This document shows positions 28,808 through 39,250 of a stretch of 44,005 nt of DNA, piece after piece. This stretch comes from Rhodospirillaceae bacterium. GTDB lineage: Bacteria; Pseudomonadota; Alphaproteobacteria; GCA-2731375. The position numbers and the translations under genes are program-made. The notes beneath the pieces were generated by a model. It worked only from the letters and a program-made list of their open reading frames with translations, was not told the origin of the DNA and made no database searches. How positions within the stretch are numbered: position 1 is the stretch's first letter; every line of letters starts with the position of its first letter. The stretch is taken from positions 11,061 to 55,065 of the forward strand of contig PCBT01000083.1 of assembly GCA_002731375.1 (NCBI GenBank), written 5' to 3'.

Positions 28808-30067
28808 ATGAGGTTGGGGATGGAAGCCTATCAGGCACAATTCGCTGATCACCTGCCGGAAGGCGGTCCGCCTTGGCTGGCCGATCTGCGACAGGCCGCA
28901 GCGGCACGGTTTTCCAGCCAAGGTCTGCCGGACCGCAAGATCGAGGCCTGGCGCTATACCAATCTGAAACCCGTGCAAGCGCAGCTATTTGCACTGGATG
29001 CGGCGTCCGCCATTGAGGCACCACCGGCCCTGCTGACAGGCAGTCATCGGTTGGTCTTCAGAAACGGGGTGCTGCAAAGCGATACAAATGATCTTCCCAA
29101 CGGCGTCCGGCTGGCTGGCATGGCCCAGACGATGAGTGAAAGCCCGAATAGTTTGGCCGATCACATGGGACAAATCGATGCCGGGCAAGATTTGCCCCTT
29201 CCGGCTTTAAACCAAGCCTTGAGCCGGGATGGTTACGTATTGTCCATTGATCCCGGTGTTATCGTGGACCGACCCACTGAGGTCCTGTTCCTATCCGATG
29301 CAGGCACCTGTTACCCCCGCAATCTGGTGCTGGCCGGAGCCGGGTCCCGGGCAACAGTAGTGGAACATTATCTGGGGCGGGGTGACGGGGATTACTTCGT
29401 CAATGCCGTGACGGAGGTTCATGGGGCAGCAGATGCGAATTTGCGCCGTTACAAGATCCAGCAGGATGCTGTCGGTGCCTCCCATGTGGCGACCTTGGCC
29501 GGGCAGTTGGAAAATGACGCGCGGTTTGAGAATTTTGACCTGAATTTGGGCGGTCAGCTTGTTCGCAGTGAAATCCACATGGCGCTGGCCGGACAGGGTG
29601 CGGAAGCAGACCTGAACGGCGTCTATTTGTTGCGAGGTAAGCAACATTGCGACAATGCGATTGAGATGGACCACGTGGTCCGTACCACCAATAGTCATCA
29701 GGATTATCGCGGCATCCTGGACGACAGAGCGCATGCTGTCTTTCAAGGCAAGATCACCGTGCGACCCGATGCTCAGGGCATTGAAGGCCATCAATTAAAC
29801 AAGACCTTGCTGTTGTCGGACGGGGCGGAAATCGACGCCAAGCCCGAATTGCAGATCCTGGCCGACGATGTGAAATGCAGCCATGGCGCCACGGCAGGTG
29901 AATTGGACGAATCCGGTCTGTTCTATCTCCGCTCCCGCGGCATCCCCGAAGATGTGGCCCGGCAGCTTCTGATGACCGCATTTATCGCCGAAACCCTGGA
30001 CCGGATTGGCCACGATGATTTGCGTGCGGTCATGGAGCAGCTGGTTGGTGATTGGATGGTGGCATGA
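28808..30067 (+). CDS. sufD: Fe-S cluster assembly protein SufD
   Basis: SufB paralogue that completes the SufBC2D scaffold. With the start at 28808 it has 419 residues; the next ATG at 28820 (MEAYQAQF) is also plausible. Typical segments are RKIEAWRYTNLK near residue 47 and the C-terminal KCSHGATAGELDESGLFYLRSRG with the conserved histidine. It ends in an ATGA overlap with sufS. Open frame to 28691 is not used because it would overlap sufC out of phase. Confidence 0.96.
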   Translation: MRLGMEAYQAQFADHLPEGGPPWLADLRQAAAARFSSQGLPDRKIEAWRYTNLKPVQAQLFALDAASAIEAPPALLTGSHRLVFRNGVLQSDTNDLPNGVRLAGMAQTMSESPNSLADHMGQIDAGQDLPLPALNQALSRDGYVLSIDPGVIVDRPTEVLFLSDAGTCYPRNLVLAGAGSRATVVEHYLGRGDGDYFVNAVTEVHGAADANLRRYKIQQDAVGASHVATLAGQLENDARFENFDLNLGGQLVRSEIHMALAGQGAEADLNGVYLLRGKQHCDNAIEMDHVVRTTNSHQDYRGILDDRAHAVFQGKITVRPDAQGIEGHQLNKTLLLSDGAEIDAKPELQILADDVKCSHGATAGELDESGLFYLRSRGIPEDVARQLLMTAFIAETLDRIGHDDLRAVMEQLVGDWMVA

Positions 30068-31332
30068 ACGAGATGGCGCAAAACACGAACCTCAGCGGCC
30101 ATAACGCGGAAGGTGGCTTTGATATCGATCGCATCCGCCAGGATTTCCCCGTTCTTAGCCGTAAGGTCCATGGCAAGCCCCTGGTCTATTTCGACAGTGG
30201 CGCCTCGGCGCAAAAACCCCGCGCCGTGATCAATGCCATGACCGAGGTGCTGGAGGATCAATACACCAACGTTCATCGCGGTGCACATTATCTCAGCCAG
30301 GCCCTGACCGACCGCTATGAAGGCGTGCGCGAGAAAATTGCCGCCTTCATCAACGCGCCATCGGAAAACGAAATCGTCATCACCCGCAACACGACCGAGG
30401 CCATCAATCTTGTCGCCGCCACTTATGGCCGGAAGTTTCTCTCCAAGGACGACGCCGTGGTGATCTCCGATATGGAGCATCACGCAAACATCGTGCCCTG
30501 GCAGCTGTTGCGCGACGAGACCGGCATCGAGTTGAAGATCGCGCCCATTGACGACCGCGGTATGTTGGACATGGACGCCTATGCCGCTCTGCTGGATCGG
30601 AACACCAAGCTGGTGTCCATGACCCATTGCTCCAACGTTCTGGGCACCATGCTGCCGGCTAACGAGATCGTGCGTCTGGCCCATGATCGCAGTATTCCCG
30701 TGTTGTTGGATGGCAGCCAAGCCGTGGTTCACAGCACCGTCGATGTGCAGGACCTGGACGCAGATTTCTATGTCTTCACCGGGCACAAGCTATATGGCCC
30801 CACGGCCATCGGCGTGCTCTACGGCAAGGCTGATTTGTTAGCGCAAATGCCGCCCTATCAGGGCGGCGGCGATATGATCGCTACGGTGACTTACGAAAAA
30901 ACCACCTATCAGGAACCGCCCTATCGGTTCGAGGCCGGCACGCCGCCCATTGTCGAGGCCATCGGCCTGGGCGCGGCTATCGATTATGTCTCGGCCATTG
31001 GCATGGACGCCATCGCGGCACATGAAAAGGCGCTACTGGCCTATGCCACGGAACGCCTGGCCGCCATGCCCGATATCCGTCTGTTCGGTAGCGCGCCTGA
31101 AAAGGCGGCGATATTGTCGTTCGTACAGGACGGCATCCATCCCTTCGATACCGCCGCCACATTGGACAGGGCCGGCGTCGCGGTGCGCGTGGGACAGCAT
31201 TGCGCCGAACCTTTGATGACGCGCCTGGGCGTTGAAGGCACCGTACGGGCATCATTGGCCATGTACAACACCATTGGCGAGATCGACTCCATGATCACCG
31301 CCCTGGAGAGAGCCCGGAGTTTGTTTGCCTGA
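30064..31332 (+). CDS. sufS: Cysteine desulfurase SufS
   Basis: PLP-dependent group II cysteine desulfurase supplying persulfide sulfur to SufE and then SufB. With the start at 30064, overlapping the sufD stop by 4 bp, it has 422 residues. The PLP lysine is K242 in TGHKLYGPTAIG, the catalytic cysteine C380 in RVGQHCAEPLM, and the cofactor-binding H140 and NTTEAINLV segments are present. It is directly followed by sufE with a one-base TGATG overlap, the normal partner arrangement. Confidence 0.97.
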   Translation: MNEMAQNTNLSGHNAEGGFDIDRIRQDFPVLSRKVHGKPLVYFDSGASAQKPRAVINAMTEVLEDQYTNVHRGAHYLSQALTDRYEGVREKIAAFINAPSENEIVITRNTTEAINLVAATYGRKFLSKDDAVVISDMEHHANIVPWQLLRDETGIELKIAPIDDRGMLDMDAYAALLDRNTKLVSMTHCSNVLGTMLPANEIVRLAHDRSIPVLLDGSQAVVHSTVDVQDLDADFYVFTGHKLYGPTAIGVLYGKADLLAQMPPYQGGGDMIATVTYEKTTYQEPPYRFEAGTPPIVEAIGLGAAIDYVSAIGMDAIAAHEKALLAYATERLAAMPDIRLFGSAPEKAAILSFVQDGIHPFDTAATLDRAGVAVRVGQHCAEPLMTRLGVEGTVRASLAMYNTIGEIDSMITALERARSLFA

Positions 31333-31778
31333 TGACGATCGCAGTCGAAAAACTGGCCCAATACGACGAGTATGTGGAAGCGCTGGATTTGCTTGATGAA
31401 GAGAGCCGCTTTGAGTACATCATCGACATTGGCAAGCGGGCCGACAAGATCCCCTTCCCAGTGGAATGCATGGATCATGCGCATCTGATGCACGGCTGCA
31501 TGTCAAAGGTCTGGATCATTCACGATATGAACGGCGGCGCGCATCACTTTCGTGGTCAGAGTGACGCCATAATCGTTAAGGGTTTGGTCTCTATGATGAC
31601 CGGATCTTTCAGTGGGCTGACCAGTGATGAGCTGGCGGAAGTCACCCTGGATCATGTGCGCAGCCTTAATCTAGGGGCGCTGACCATGCAACGCCAAGTG
31701 GGGATGATGGCGATGTTGAAACATATGCAGAAATTAAGTCAGCGGTCCGCTCAGGCTGCCACGGCGAACGAGGATTAG
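31332..31778 (+). CDS. sufE: Sulfur acceptor protein SufE
   Basis: Accepts persulfide from SufS and transfers it to the SufB scaffold. The 148 residues include the acceptor cysteine C56 in HGCMSKVW and the LGLSR-like region near the end (RSLNLGALTMQRQVG). The last 20 residues are a polar tail. Start shares a base with the sufS stop; sufT follows after 6 bp. Confidence 0.95.
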   Translation: MTIAVEKLAQYDEYVEALDLLDEESRFEYIIDIGKRADKIPFPVECMDHAHLMHGCMSKVWIIHDMNGGAHHFRGQSDAIIVKGLVSMMTGSFSGLTSDELAEVTLDHVRSLNLGALTMQRQVGMMAMLKHMQKLSQRSAQAATANED

Positions 31779-31784
31779 GAAGAT

Positions 31785-32207
31785 ATGGATATATCGGATA
31801 TGGACCCGCATGGGATGTTCAATCCCTTCGCCCATTTGCACGGGCCGGAATTGGATGAAGACGGCAAGGCACGCGCCGGCGAGCCGCTGGCGGACGGCGT
31901 TGCCGTGGCCTCTGAATCCACCGTGATTGACGCCATGCGGGAAGTCTATGACCCAGAAATCCCCGTTAATATTTTCGAACTGGGGCTGATCTATGATTAC
32001 AAGCTGGATCCCGCCGGTAACGTGGAGATCCAGATGACCCTGACCGCACCTGGCTGTCCGGTCGCCGGCATCTTGCCTGGCCATCTGGCCCGCACCGTGT
32101 CCGAGGCCGAGGGCGTGGCCCAGGTCATGGTCGAACTGGTTTGGGATCCGCCGTGGGATATGTCCATGATGTCAGAAGCCGCCCGCGTCGAATTGGATAT
32201 GTTTTAG
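31785..32207 (+). CDS. sufT: SUF system protein SufT (MIP18/DUF59 family)
   Basis: Fe-S cluster maturation factor of the MIP18/PaaD-like family, acting late in cluster delivery. The 140 residues have a roughly 40-residue variable N-terminal part, then the DUF59 domain with VYDPEIPVNIFELGLIYD and TLTAPGCPVAG containing the conserved C91, ending with VWDPPWDMSMMSEAAR. It lies between sufE and sufA, as is common in alphaproteobacterial suf operons. Confidence 0.93.
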   Translation: MDISDMDPHGMFNPFAHLHGPELDEDGKARAGEPLADGVAVASESTVIDAMREVYDPEIPVNIFELGLIYDYKLDPAGNVEIQMTLTAPGCPVAGILPGHLARTVSEAEGVAQVMVELVWDPPWDMSMMSEAARVELDMF

Positions 32208-32274
32208 AATTATGGCAACATAGTGCCGCCTGGTTTGGGTAACTGGGTCTCTTTGGGGAATGGGAAGTATGAAC

Positions 32275-32616
32275 ATGGAAAGACCACCGGTAATTACAAT
32301 GACGGATGCGGCAGTCGCCCGCGCCAAGGAACTGATGGCGCGCGGCCAGGGGGACGTTTTGGCCTTGCGCGTCGGCGTCAAGACGGGCGGCTGTTCCGGC
32401 CTGATGTATGAGGTAGAATACGCCAAGGAAAAGAAGCAGTTCGAGGAAGAAATCGAAACCGATGGCGTAAAAGTGTTCATCGACCCGACCGCGATCATGT
32501 TCCTGATCGGGGCGGAAATGGACTACACCACGGACAAATTTCAATCCACCTTCATCTTCAACAATCCCAATGAATCAGATCGTTGCGGCTGCGGTGAAAG
32601 CTTCCGCGTCGCCTGA
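32275..32616 (+). CDS. sufA: A-type Fe-S carrier protein SufA
   Basis: A-type carrier (HesB/IscA family) that takes clusters from the scaffold to target proteins. The three cluster cysteines are C40 in KTGGCSGL and C104 and C106 in CGCGESF. I choose the ATG at 32275 because GGGAAG lies seven bases upstream; ATGs at 32260 and 32269 in the same frame would add two to five residues. Length 113. It is the last suf gene, 67 bp after sufT, and is followed by a likely terminator. Confidence 0.94.
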   Translation: MERPPVITMTDAAVARAKELMARGQGDVLALRVGVKTGGCSGLMYEVEYAKEKKQFEEEIETDGVKVFIDPTAIMFLIGAEMDYTTDKFQSTFIFNNPNESDRCGCGESFRVA

Positions 32617-32657
32617 AGTAGACACTTTAAGGTCCAAGACAGAGCAAAGCGCAAATT

Positions 32658-32687
32658 CCGCCGGAAAAGTTCCGCGCGGAGCTTTTT
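32658..32687 (+). terminator. Likely rho-independent terminator of the suf operon
   Basis: A nine-pair stem with one bulged base (arms 32658-32666 and 32670-32679, loop AAG) is followed by AGC and five T. It lies 42 bp after the sufA stop and before the separately initiated lsrF gene, the expected place for the operon end. Folding was judged by eye. Confidence 0.55.
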
Positions 32688-32762
32688 GCACAAGATTTAT
32701 TGCACGCTTTGCTCGCCGCCGCACTACAATCAAGAAAATACCAACAGAAGGAAAATCTGCAC

Positions 32763-33650
32763 ATGGCAGATCTTGACGACATCAAGGAAGGCAAGGATTT
32801 TGGCCTGGACACACCGGCCCGGAACGAGCCGTTCTTCCTGAAAGGCTCCAACGCCCTGGATTGGGGCATGCAAAACCGCCTTTCGCGAATCTTCAATCCC
32901 ATCTCGGGCCGCACCGTCATGCTGGCCTTTGACCACGGTTATTTTCAAGGTCCGACCACGGGCATCGAACGCATGGATCTAGCCATCCCACCATTGATCC
33001 CTCATGCTGACGTTCTGATGTGCACGCGCGGCGCCCTGCGCAGCTGTATCTCACCCACCGCCGACAAGCCGGTGGTGCTACGCTCGTCCGCGGGACAAAG
33101 CATCCTGAGCGAGTTGTCCAACGAACTGGTCGCGGTGGATATCGAAGACGCCATCCGCTTGAACGCCGCCGCCATCACGGCACAGGTCTATATCGGGGCG
33201 GAATACGAACATAAATCCATCGCCAATGTAGTGAAATTGATCGACAACGGTGCACGTTATGGCATTCCCACCCTGGCCGTGACCGGTGTCGGCGCCGACA
33301 TGGTTCGCGATGCCCGCTATTTCGGCCTGGCCACCCGCATCGCCGCCGAAATCGGCGCCCACTATGTGAAAAGCTATTTCATTGAAGACGGCTTCGAAAA
33401 AGTGGTGGCGGGTTGTCCCGTGCCCATCGTCATCGCGGGCGGCAAGAAATTACCCGAGAGTGAGGCCCTGGACATGGCCTATCGGGCCGTGGATCAAGGC
33501 GCCGCCGGCGTCGACATGGGCCGAAATATTTTCCAATCCGACAGTCCCGTCGCCATGATCCAGGCCGTGGGCGCCGTGGTTCACCGCAACGAAAGCACGG
33601 CCAATGCCCTGCAGATGTATCAGGATCTGAAGAGCGATCTGGAGGCATAA
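32763..33650 (+). CDS. lsrF: LsrF-type 3-hydroxy-5-phosphonooxypentane-2,4-dione thiolase
   Basis: Class I aldolase-fold thiolase that in enterobacteria cleaves the phosphorylated AI-2 intermediate P-HPD. The 295 residues follow E. coli LsrF closely from the start ([13 protein letters not shown]), through [20 protein letters not shown] and [14 protein letters not shown], to [12 protein letters not shown]. The Schiff-base lysine is K203 in HYVKSYF, at the same number as I recall for E. coli. The start at 32763 has AAGGAAA nine bases upstream. None of the other lsr genes (kinase, transporter, isomerase, repressor) is nearby; instead a molybdopterin oxidoreductase follows 3 bp later. So the substrate in this organism may differ. 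Confidence 0.88.
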   Translation: MADLDDIKEGKDFGLDTPARNEPFFLKGSNALDWGMQNRLSRIFNPISGRTVMLAFDHGYFQGPTTGIERMDLAIPPLIPHADVLMCTRGALRSCISPTADKPVVLRSSAGQSILSELSNELVAVDIEDAIRLNAAAITAQVYIGAEYEHKSIANVVKLIDNGARYGIPTLAVTGVGADMVRDARYFGLATRIAAEIGAHYVKSYFIEDGFEKVVAGCPVPIVIAGGKKLPESEALDMAYRAVDQGAAGVDMGRNIFQSDSPVAMIQAVGAVVHRNESTANALQMYQDLKSDLEA

Positions 33651-33653
33651 ATC

Positions 33654-35954
<2,301 letters not shown>

Positions 35955-35970
35955 GAACCAAGCCTAAAGA

Positions 35971-36528
35971 CTAAGCCCTGTCCGGGTGGGGCACACCTTG
36001 ATCTTCAATGACCTCCGCCGTGCCTTTTTCCTCGTCGAAACGCAGGCGTTCCATGTGGTTTAAATCCGTGCCGGTAACACGCACGAAGCTTGCCCCCTTG
36101 GGATGATCAATGGCGTGGATCTCGCCCACGTCGAACAGGCCGGCCTGGCCCGGCATCAGGCGGAATTCCTGGGTCACTTCCAACTTCGCTTCGCCGGCGC
36201 CACTGGCGCCATCGACCCGGTTGTAGACTTTCATATCCGTGTGTTTGCCGGCCTGACCATAGATCGCCCATGAAACGCCGTGATCGTGTGGCGGTGATGT
36301 ACGATCGGCGGCCGCAATATAGGCCAGCACGCAAAATTCAAGATCAGGGTCTTCGTAGATTGTCCGCACGCCCGGCTCCTGATCATGGCCCAGGGTCGCG
36401 GCCAAAAACTCCTGATCAACGAGCAATTTCTCCAAATTGCCCCGCGCCATGTCCCGGCCCTCGCGGCCTGGGTTGGCGGTCAACACCTCACGTGTTTCCT
36501 GACAGAATCGTTCCAGTGAATAACCCAT
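35971..36528 (-). CDS. Cysteine dioxygenase-like cupin protein
   Basis: Single-domain cupin of 185 residues related to the cysteine dioxygenase type I superfamily. The metal-binding motif PPHDHGVSWAIYG supplies two histidines (about H80 and H82), and a later DVGEIHAIDH segment supplies the third. Family members are mononuclear iron thiol dioxygenases, but the cysteine-tyrosine crosslink residues of true cysteine dioxygenases are not obvious, so the substrate is open. Convergent with the molybdoenzyme gene and 14 bp after the aldolase gene of the otn-like operon on the minus strand. Confidence 0.8.
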   Translation of the reverse strand: MGYSLERFCQETREVLTANPGREGRDMARGNLEKLLVDQEFLAATLGHDQEPGVRTIYEDPDLEFCVLAYIAAADRTSPPHDHGVSWAIYGQAGKHTDMKVYNRVDGASGAGEAKLEVTQEFRLMPGQAGLFDVGEIHAIDHPKGASFVRVTGTDLNHMERLRFDEEKGTAEVIEDQGVPHPDRA

Positions 36529-36542
36529 GATTTTCCCCCATT

Positions 36543-37180
36543 TTAAACATCGTTCGGAAACGCCGCACGCACTCCGGCAACTTGACCGTCGGTAAGGTAG
36601 CGTGTTCGCTGTCCCTGTAAAAGCATGAAAAGACGTGCCGTTTCTTCCAGTTCCTCCGCCGCATCCAACGCCGCCGAAAGATCGCTGCCTGCCACGACAG
36701 GACCATGATTGGCCAGCAGCATGGCATGATGCGCGCTCGCCGTCCCGCGCACCGCCTCCGCCAACTTCATATCACCTGGCGCATAGAACGGGACCAAAGG
36801 CAGCTTCCCCACACGCATGACATAATAGGCCGTGATCGGCGGCAACAAATCGGCAGGGTCCAAATCGGCCAAGACCGAGACGGCCACGGAGTAGGTGGCA
36901 TGCAGATGCACCACCGCGCCACTGCCCGGACGCTGGTCATAGACTGCCAGATGCAGAAAGCTTTCCTTGGTCGGTTTATCGCTGGCCATATGATTGCCGT
37001 CCTCATCAAGACGCGAGAGGCGGTCCGGATCGAGATTGCCAAGATTCGACCAGTCGGCGTAAGCAACCAGCCATCATCCAGGCGAACGGAGATATTACCC
37101 GTAGCGCCATAGGTCAGGCCACGGCCATGGATCGAGGTGCCCACCTCGCACATCTGCTGTCGCAATAGCGCTTCATTCAT
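36543..37180 (-). pseudogene. otnC: Class II aldolase/adducin family protein (OtnC-type 3-oxo-tetronate 4-phosphate decarboxylase), frameshifted
   Basis: Two overlapping frames together spell one class II aldolase of about 212 residues. The first frame starts at 37180 (overlapping the otnK stop by 4 bp) and reads SIHGRGLTYGATGNISVRL then LLTPTG. The second continues with SNLGNLDPDRLSRLDEDGNH, DKPTKESFLHLAVY, the metal-binding HLHATYS and a final HHAMLLANHGPVV. The break lies near 37045, where a single T seems lost from what should be ACTGGTTCG. All zinc ligands are downstream of the break. Either a true one-base deletion or a sequencing error. Pairing with the four-carbon acid sugar kinase next door supports the otnC assignment. 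Confidence 0.82.
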
Positions 37181-38460
37181 GGAGCACAATCCAGGGCCTT
37201 GAGGAAGAAATCTTCGACGCCGAAATTGCCCGACTTTAACGCCAGTGCCAACTCCGGCTGTCCCAAAGCCGTCGTCCTCAAAGTAGTTGTCCAGGGCACG
37301 CCAGGATCAATCTGCGACCCGATACGGATACCGTCGACGCCCAAGGCCTGAATCACGGCGCCGGAAGTCTCGCCCCCCGCCACCACCAGGCGCCGGACAC
37401 CTGCCAGCACCAGGCTCATGGCGATTTTAGCCATCGCCGCCTCGATCAAATCACCAGCCCCGGCCCGGCCCAGTTTGTCTTGGGCCATACGCACATCATT
37501 GGGCGCGGCAGAGGCATAGATAAGCGGCGGACCATCGGCTAGCCGTGCCTTGGCCCAGGTTAGAGCCTCGGCTACCTGATCCTCACCAGCGGCCAACTTC
37601 AATGGGTCGATCCTAAATGAAGGCCGGCTCCCTTGCATGGCAGCCACCTGCGCCAAAGTCACTTCAGAACAGGATCCGGACAGCACCACGCCCAGCCCCG
37701 GCACGCTAGGCAAACTATCAGCCGCAGTATCCGTGGATAGTTTGCCCGCGCGGCGGAAATTCTCTGGCAAGCCAAGCGCGACGCCGGAACCGCCGGTGAT
37801 CAGTTTCAGGCCGTAACAGGCCGCACCAATTCTCAACAGGTCTGCATCATTCAAGGCATCAACGATCGCATACTGCTTGCCCTCGCTGTGCAGCTTGGCA
37901 AAAGCCGCCTGGATTTGCGCCGCGCCGGCAGCCACCGTACGGTGATCCACCAAGCCGACCGGGTGCCGGCATTGGGCCGCCAAAACGCGGACCAGGGAAG
38001 AGTCCGTCATCGGCGTTAAAGGGTGGTTCTGCATCCCCGATTCCGAAAGCAATTGCGCGCCCACGAACAGATAGCCGTTGCAAATCGTCCGCCCGTTCTC
38101 CGGAAAGGCAGGGCAGGCAATGGTGAAATCCTGATCCAGAGCAACCAGCAAGGCCTCGGCCACGGGACCGATATTGCCTTCCGGCGTCGAGTCAAAGGTC
38201 GAACAATACTTGAAGAAAAACTGCTCCGCCCCCGCCCCTTGCAGCCATTGCAATGCCTCCAAGGACTGCTGTATGGCCTCGCCCGCGGGGTTGGTGCGTG
38301 ACTTCAGCGCGATGACAACCGCTTCCGCCTCCGGCACATCAACATCCGGTCCCGGCGGGCCAAAAAACTGCACCGTGCGCATGCCTTGACGGACCAGAGT
38401 GTTGGCTAAATCCGTGGCGCCGGTAAAATCATCGGCGATGCAGCCAAGCAAAATCGACAT
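37177..38460 (-). CDS. otnK: Four-carbon acid sugar kinase family protein (OtnK-type 3-oxo-tetronate kinase)
   Basis: DUF1537-type kinase that phosphorylates 3-oxo-tetronates at C4 in acid-sugar catabolism. The start at 38460 (MSILLGCIADDFTGATDLANT) matches the family N-terminus and gives 427 residues. The N-terminal domain has KYCSTFDSTPEGNIGPV. The C-terminal nucleotide-binding part has VLSGSCSEVTLAQV and VAGGETSGAVIQALGV. It is the first gene of a minus-strand operon (kinase, aldolase, cupin) and overlaps the aldolase start by 4 bp. The decarboxylase that should use its product is frameshifted in this sequence. Confidence 0.9.
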   Translation of the reverse strand: MSILLGCIADDFTGATDLANTLVRQGMRTVQFFGPPGPDVDVPEAEAVVIALKSRTNPAGEAIQQSLEALQWLQGAGAEQFFFKYCSTFDSTPEGNIGPVAEALLVALDQDFTIACPAFPENGRTICNGYLFVGAQLLSESGMQNHPLTPMTDSSLVRVLAAQCRHPVGLVDHRTVAAGAAQIQAAFAKLHSEGKQYAIVDALNDADLLRIGAACYGLKLITGGSGVALGLPENFRRAGKLSTDTAADSLPSVPGLGVVLSGSCSEVTLAQVAAMQGSRPSFRIDPLKLAAGEDQVAEALTWAKARLADGPPLIYASAAPNDVRMAQDKLGRAGAGDLIEAAMAKIAMSLVLAGVRRLVVAGGETSGAVIQALGVDGIRIGSQIDPGVPWTTTLRTTALGQPELALALKSGNFGVEDFFLKALDCAP

Positions 38461-38539
38461 TCTTGAATTCCCAATCTGGACGCTAGCCTCATTTTGCATG
38501 ACAGTAGCACGCCAACAGTGGGTTGGAGGGGAAGTTTAC

Positions 38540-39244
38540 ATGACCTGGTCGATAATTGCCCGGGATAGAGACAGCGGCTCATTGGGCATCGCTGTTGCCT
38601 CACGGTTTTTTGCCGTGGGCGCCATCGTGCCCTGGATCAGAAGCGGTGTCGGCGCCGTAGCCAGCCAGGCCATGGCCAATCCAACCCTGGGGTCCGCTAT
38701 CCTGGATCGATTGCAGGAAGGAGAATCAGTGCAGTCCGCCCTGGACAATGCCTGGGGTGGTGACGATGGCGGCGCGGTACGGCAGGTCCATGTTCTTGAC
38801 CGTCACGGCAACCGCGCGGCGCACACGGGCGGTGACTGCATCGGATGGTGCGACGACCTGGGCGGTAAGTATCTCTCCGTCGCCGGCAATATGCTGGTGG
38901 GCCGCGGGGTTTTACAGGCCTGCCTGAACGAATACCACGACAAGAGCGCCCTGCCCTTCGCTGAGCGCCTACTGACCAGCCTGCTGGCGGGCGATGCGGC
39001 GGGCGGCGACAAGCGGGGCAAGCAGGCTGCAGCCCTAAAAATTTACACGACCGAGGACTATCCGGACTGGGATATCCGGGTCGATGATCACCCGGACGCC
39101 CCGGCGGAACTGGCGCGCGTTTTCCGCGTCGGCCAGGGCGCCTACGCCGCCTACAAAGATTTCATTCCAACCCGCGGCAATCCCGCGGGGGTCACCGACC
39201 GCGAACAAATGGCGGCGGTACGGGCAAAAGCAGAACAACAGTGA
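38540..39244 (+). CDS. DUF1028 family protein (Ntn-hydrolase-like)
   Basis: Protein of 234 residues in the DUF1028 family, which is predicted to share the N-terminal-nucleophile hydrolase fold; its substrate is unknown. The start at 38540 is preceded by a GGAGGGGA site and gives the normal N-terminus TWSIIARDRDSGSLGIAVASR. Other hallmarks are GVGAVASQAMANPTLG, TGGDCIGWCDD and GNMLVGRGVL. It is divergent from otnK and 6 bp before the sulfatase gene, so the two are likely co-transcribed. Confidence 0.88.
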   Translation: MTWSIIARDRDSGSLGIAVASRFFAVGAIVPWIRSGVGAVASQAMANPTLGSAILDRLQEGESVQSALDNAWGGDDGGAVRQVHVLDRHGNRAAHTGGDCIGWCDDLGGKYLSVAGNMLVGRGVLQACLNEYHDKSALPFAERLLTSLLAGDAAGGDKRGKQAAALKIYTTEDYPDWDIRVDDHPDAPAELARVFRVGQGAYAAYKDFIPTRGNPAGVTDREQMAAVRAKAEQQ

Positions 39245-39250
39245 GAGAAC

